From Actinomadura alba (GTDB taxonomy: Bacteria; Actinomycetota; Actinomycetes; Streptosporangiales; Streptosporangiaceae), in contig NZ_JABVEC010000027.1 in the NCBI RefSeq assembly GCF_014323705.1, positions 28,642-92,641 on the forward strand: 64,000 nt of DNA, in the 5' to 3' direction. Made by a program: the position numbers and the translations under genes. Positions 61,806-64,000 of the stretch are shown here, one piece after another (position 1 is the stretch's first letter; the number at the start of each line of letters is the position of its first letter). The notes beneath the pieces are model-generated. The model had not been told where the DNA came from. It worked only from the letters and a program-made list of their open reading frames with translations, and did not search any database.

Positions 61806-61893
61806 GCACTGCGCTGTAACCGTCTGCGACATCGAAGTGAAGGCGGGCCCGGATGGGGTCACAGGGCCCGTGCGGGGCAAGAGAGACGAGTAG

Positions 61894-62634
61894 GTGCGAC
61901 CGATGCCCGTAGTCCAGGACGTCAGGGAGGCGGGGGGCGCTGTCGTGATCCGCCGGCGCGGCCCGATATCGTCGAGGCCGGAAGGCGTACGCCCAAGCGG
62001 CGCCGAAGTCATCGAGGGGGTGGGTCAGGTCCCTGGCAGGACGGAGACCGTAGAGCAGCGCGGCGAACGCTTCCAGCGCGACGTGCTCCCGTTCCTGGAC
62101 CAGTTGTACTCGGCGGCGCTTCGGATGACGCGGAATCCGGCCGACGCGGAGGATCTCGTCCAGGAGACCTTCGCGAAGGCGTTCGGGTCCTTTCACCAGT
62201 TCAGGGAGGGCACGAATCTCAAGGCGTGGCTGTATCGGATCCTGACCAACACCTTCATCAACTCCTACCGCAAGAAGCAGCGCGAACCCAAGCGGTCGGC
62301 GGCCGAGGAGGTTGAGGACTGGCAGCTTGCGCGGGCCGAGTCGCACACCTCGAGCGGGCTGAAGTCGGCCGAGGCCGAGGCACTGGAGCATCTGCCGGAC
62401 TCGGACGTGAAGCGGGCGCTGCAGGACCTGCCGGAGGAGTTCCGGATCGCGGTGTACCTGGCCGATGTCGAGGGTTTCGCCTACAAGGAGATCGCCGACA
62501 TCATGGGCACTCCGATCGGTACCGTGATGTCCCGGCTGCACCGCGGCCGCCGGCAGCTCCGGACCATGCTGGAGGACTACGCCCGTGACCGCGGGCTGAC
62601 CCGCACCGGCGCGAACAGGGAGGATTCGGCATGA
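61894..62634 (+). CDS. sigR: ECF RNA polymerase sigma factor SigR (SigH type)
   Basis: The 246-residue sigma-70 ECF factor has region 2 (FLDQLYSAALRMTRNPADAE, DLVQETFAKAFGSFHQF) and region 4 (LQDLPEEFRIAVYLADVEGF, YKEIADIMGTPIGTVMSRLH). With RsrA next to it this is the thiol-oxidative stress sigma factor. GTG 61894 gives a 50-residue lead; ATG 61903 is close behind. In Streptomyces a longer, unstable form begins upstream, so a second start may be used. Its likely target in this window is the mycoredoxin gene. Confidence 0.95.
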   Translation: MRPMPVVQDVREAGGAVVIRRRGPISSRPEGVRPSGAEVIEGVGQVPGRTETVEQRGERFQRDVLPFLDQLYSAALRMTRNPADAEDLVQETFAKAFGSFHQFREGTNLKAWLYRILTNTFINSYRKKQREPKRSAAEEVEDWQLARAESHTSSGLKSAEAEALEHLPDSDVKRALQDLPEEFRIAVYLADVEGFAYKEIADIMGTPIGTVMSRLHRGRRQLRTMLEDYARDRGLTRTGANREDSA

Positions 62635-62903
62635 GCTGCGGAAACCCTCACGAGACGCCGTGTGACGAAGTGCTCGCCCAGGTCTACGCCTATCTCGACG
62701 GCGAACTCGGCCAAGGCGGCTGCGAGGACGTCCGGCAGCACCTCGACGAGTGCAGCCCCTGCCTGCGCGAGTACGGCCTCGAAGAGGTGGTCAAGAAGCT
62801 CGTCGGCAAGTCGTGCGGATGCGATCCCGTACCGGCCGATCTGAGGGACAAGGTCCTCGGCCGTATTCAGCAGGTGCGAGCGGAGATCGCCGAGGCGGAG
62901 TGA
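62631..62903 (+). CDS. rsrA: Zinc-binding anti-sigma factor RsrA
   Basis: The 90-residue protein has the ZAS signature: Cys11, Cys31, His37, Cys41 and Cys44 (HLDECSPC), with extra Cys3, Cys62 and Cys64. In RsrA a disulfide between Cys11 and Cys44 releases SigR and zinc on oxidation. The ATG overlaps the sigR stop as ATGA, so anti-sigma and sigma are made in step. All redox cysteines needed for the switch are present. Confidence 0.95.
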   Translation: MSCGNPHETPCDEVLAQVYAYLDGELGQGGCEDVRQHLDECSPCLREYGLEEVVKKLVGKSCGCDPVPADLRDKVLGRIQQVRAEIAEAE

Positions 62904-63241
62904 CCCGCGGCCGCGCGGCGCTTTCGCGGCGGTGGCGAAGGGTTGCGAGGCGGTCGCGACGGAGTCGCCGAGCCGTCGCGCCCCGGTGAGCCGAAACACC
63001 CGGCCGGCGCCATCAGGGTCTGATCGCTCAGAGTGAAGATATATTCACACTTTGCTCACGATTCCCCGCTTACCCGTGTGGCCGATGGTTCGAGGGCTAG
63101 GCTTGGTGCGGAAATGAATCCGGCGGCGGGAAGCGGAAGGCCTGGGTGAGGACCTCGTGAGAGGGCCCGCTCACCGCCGCCGTCCCGGTTCGTCACAGCG
63201 GGCCTGGACGGCCCGACCCATCGGGCTGGAGGAGACAGGAA
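62904..63241. other. Intergenic region between rsrA and the small peptide gene
   Basis: The 338 bases hold no protein-like ORF. The first 80 bases are very GC-rich with short hairpins (CGCCGCGCGGCG region) that could end the sigR-rsrA transcript. The middle is AT-richer (AGTGAAGATATATTCACAC, 63031-63050), itself a small inverted repeat GTGAA...TTCAC. A promoter for the downstream peptide should lie after it. Confidence 0.45.
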
Positions 63242-63331
63242 ATGCTCGACCGTGTGGTGATGGCGCTCGCGTTAGCCACCGTCATGACCGTAGTGTTGCT
63301 GACCGTGACCAAGGGCGTGTCCTGGGTCTAG
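63242..63331 (+). CDS. 29-residue membrane peptide
   Basis: ATG 63242 follows GGAGGAG by 7 bases, a strong ribosome site. The 29-residue product is one hydrophobic helix (VVMALALATVMTVVLLTV) flanked by Asp-Arg at the start and Lys in TKGVSW near the end, an arrangement of single-pass regulatory peptides. The stop TAG lies inside a 20-base palindrome. No homologue can be named. The high third-position G/C and ribosome site support translation. Confidence 0.6.
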   Translation: MLDRVVMALALATVMTVVLLTVTKGVSWV

Positions 63332-63343
63332 TCGACTAGACCC
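63324..63343. terminator. 20-base perfect palindrome over the peptide stop codon
   Basis: GGGTCTAGTCGACTAGACCC can fold into an 8-bp stem with a TCGA loop, or bind a dimeric protein as DNA. It overlaps the last codons and stop of the small peptide and lies 43 bases before the next start. Terminator or operator cannot be distinguished from sequence. Confidence 0.5.
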
Positions 63344-63385
63344 CGGCGGCGGCCCGCTCATCGTCGACCTCCGGAGGGGGCGGCA

Positions 63386-64000
63386 ATGCGTGGACTACCC
63401 CTCGCTGCCTGGGCGTACGTCTGCGGGGTCGCCGCGCTCGCGGCGGTCCTCGTGGGCACATCGTCCTTCGAGGGCCGGTGGCCGACATTGGCCGTGCTGG
63501 CGTTGCTCTTCATTCTGTGCGACTCCGTACCCGCCGTGCTCAACATCGAGCGCGCCCGCGTCTCGCTCGGCTTCACGGTGGGACTGGCGTCGGTCGTGCT
63601 GCTCGGTCCCGGGGGCGCGGCACTGGTGTGCCTGTCGGCGATCGCCACCGGCCAGTTGCGGTTCGCCCCGGTCAAACGGCTCTTCAACGGCGCCCAGTTC
63701 GCCTTGTGCGGTTATGCCGCAGGGCAGGTCTACCTGGCGTTCGGCGGGCGGGCCGGCGAACCGGAGGCCGAGTACTTTCCGAGCATCATCGCTCCCTTCG
63801 TCGCCGCCGTCGTGACGTACGTCGCCGTGAACCTGGCGCTCATCTGCGGCATCCTCCTGCTCAGCCGCCAGGTGTCGGTCCGTGACTTCCGCTGGGAGCC
63901 GATCGCGCAGCTGTCCGCGGGCTACCTCGGCTACGGCATGCTCGGCCTGCTCGTCGCGGGGCTCTGGCGGGTGCCCTACCTCGCGGTGCTGGCGTTCATC
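63386..64000 (+). CDS. Polytopic membrane protein, N-terminal part (3' cut by window)
   Basis: The frame is open to the window end (205 codons). GGAGGGGG lies 6 bases before ATG 63386. At least five hydrophobic helices are seen (LAAWAYVCGVAALAAVLVG, LAVLALLFILCDSVPAVL, FTVGLASVVLLGPGGAAL, FVAAVVTYVAVNLALICGIL, YLGYGMLGLLVAGLW). This resembles the membrane sensor part placed before HD-GYP or GGDEF domains in actinomycete signalling proteins, but the catalytic part is beyond the window, so the assignment is a guess. Confidence 0.75.
   Translation, partial: MRGLPLAAWAYVCGVAALAAVLVGTSSFEGRWPTLAVLALLFILCDSVPAVLNIERARVSLGFTVGLASVVLLGPGGAALVCLSAIATGQLRFAPVKRLFNGAQFALCGYAAGQVYLAFGGRAGEPEAEYFPSIIAPFVAAVVTYVAVNLALICGILLLSRQVSVRDFRWEPIAQLSAGYLGYGMLGLLVAGLWRVPYLAVLAFI

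Overview
The window is high-GC DNA with strong G/C at third codon positions, frequent GTG/TTG starts, a WhiB7 protein, a SigR/RsrA pair, a mycoredoxin, and UPF0182 and PPA1309-type genes. This points to an actinomycete; the mix of families suggests the order Streptosporangiales (inference only). No phage, insertion sequence, integrase, CRISPR array or rRNA was seen. Both ends are cut: the first gene lacks its start and the last its end.

Layout. Bases 1-2420 hold the tail of an HD hydrolase, a secreted seven-bladed FG-GAP protein and a DUF4031 protein. Bases 2466-20833 form a conserved block resembling the M. tuberculosis Rv3193-Rv3199 neighbourhood: nudC, mycoredoxin, uvrD2, tesB, whiB7 with a long attenuator leader, an ABC1 kinase, a HELAH metallopeptidase, a DUF2342 protein, moaE, a Lon-like PDZ protease, PPA1309 and UPF0182. 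Bases 20950-21470 carry two identical initiator tRNA genes, each with its own promoter and terminator.

Bases 21475-49800 are more variable. In order they hold: a sugar-kinase/ROK repressor unit; a FadR-type regulator with an SDR and a DUF72 protein; an FtsH-type protease with a TPP riboswitch far upstream; a HATPase protein; a polysaccharide deacetylase; a metal/cobalamin-receptor-like protein; a beta-oxidation pair; CcdA with two tandem TlpA-like lipoproteins; a histidine-rich protein preceded by an overlapping 15-residue ORF; an ADP-ribosylglycohydrolase; a siderophore-interacting reductase with an iron box; a P450/SDR/TetR cluster resembling the cyp136 locus; Tex; a secreted M28 peptidase; and an APC permease.

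Bases 49811-62903 are a second conserved block: hisN, HAD, DUF4442, rsgA-aroA, SRAP, a DksA-type protein, a methyltransferase and sigR-rsrA. A degenerate CydDC-like ABC pair sits between aroA and the SRAP gene. The end holds a 29-residue membrane peptide and the start of a membrane protein.

Themes. Thiol-redox control links distant parts: exact GGAAT-N18-GTT SigR-type promoters lie before sigR and before mycoredoxin. RNA-level control appears in the whiB7 attenuator and the TPP riboswitch. A 20-27 bp repeat, GCGAACAACTGCATGATCAC, forms large hairpins at two convergent gene ends. Strong hairpins sit at several other gene ends.
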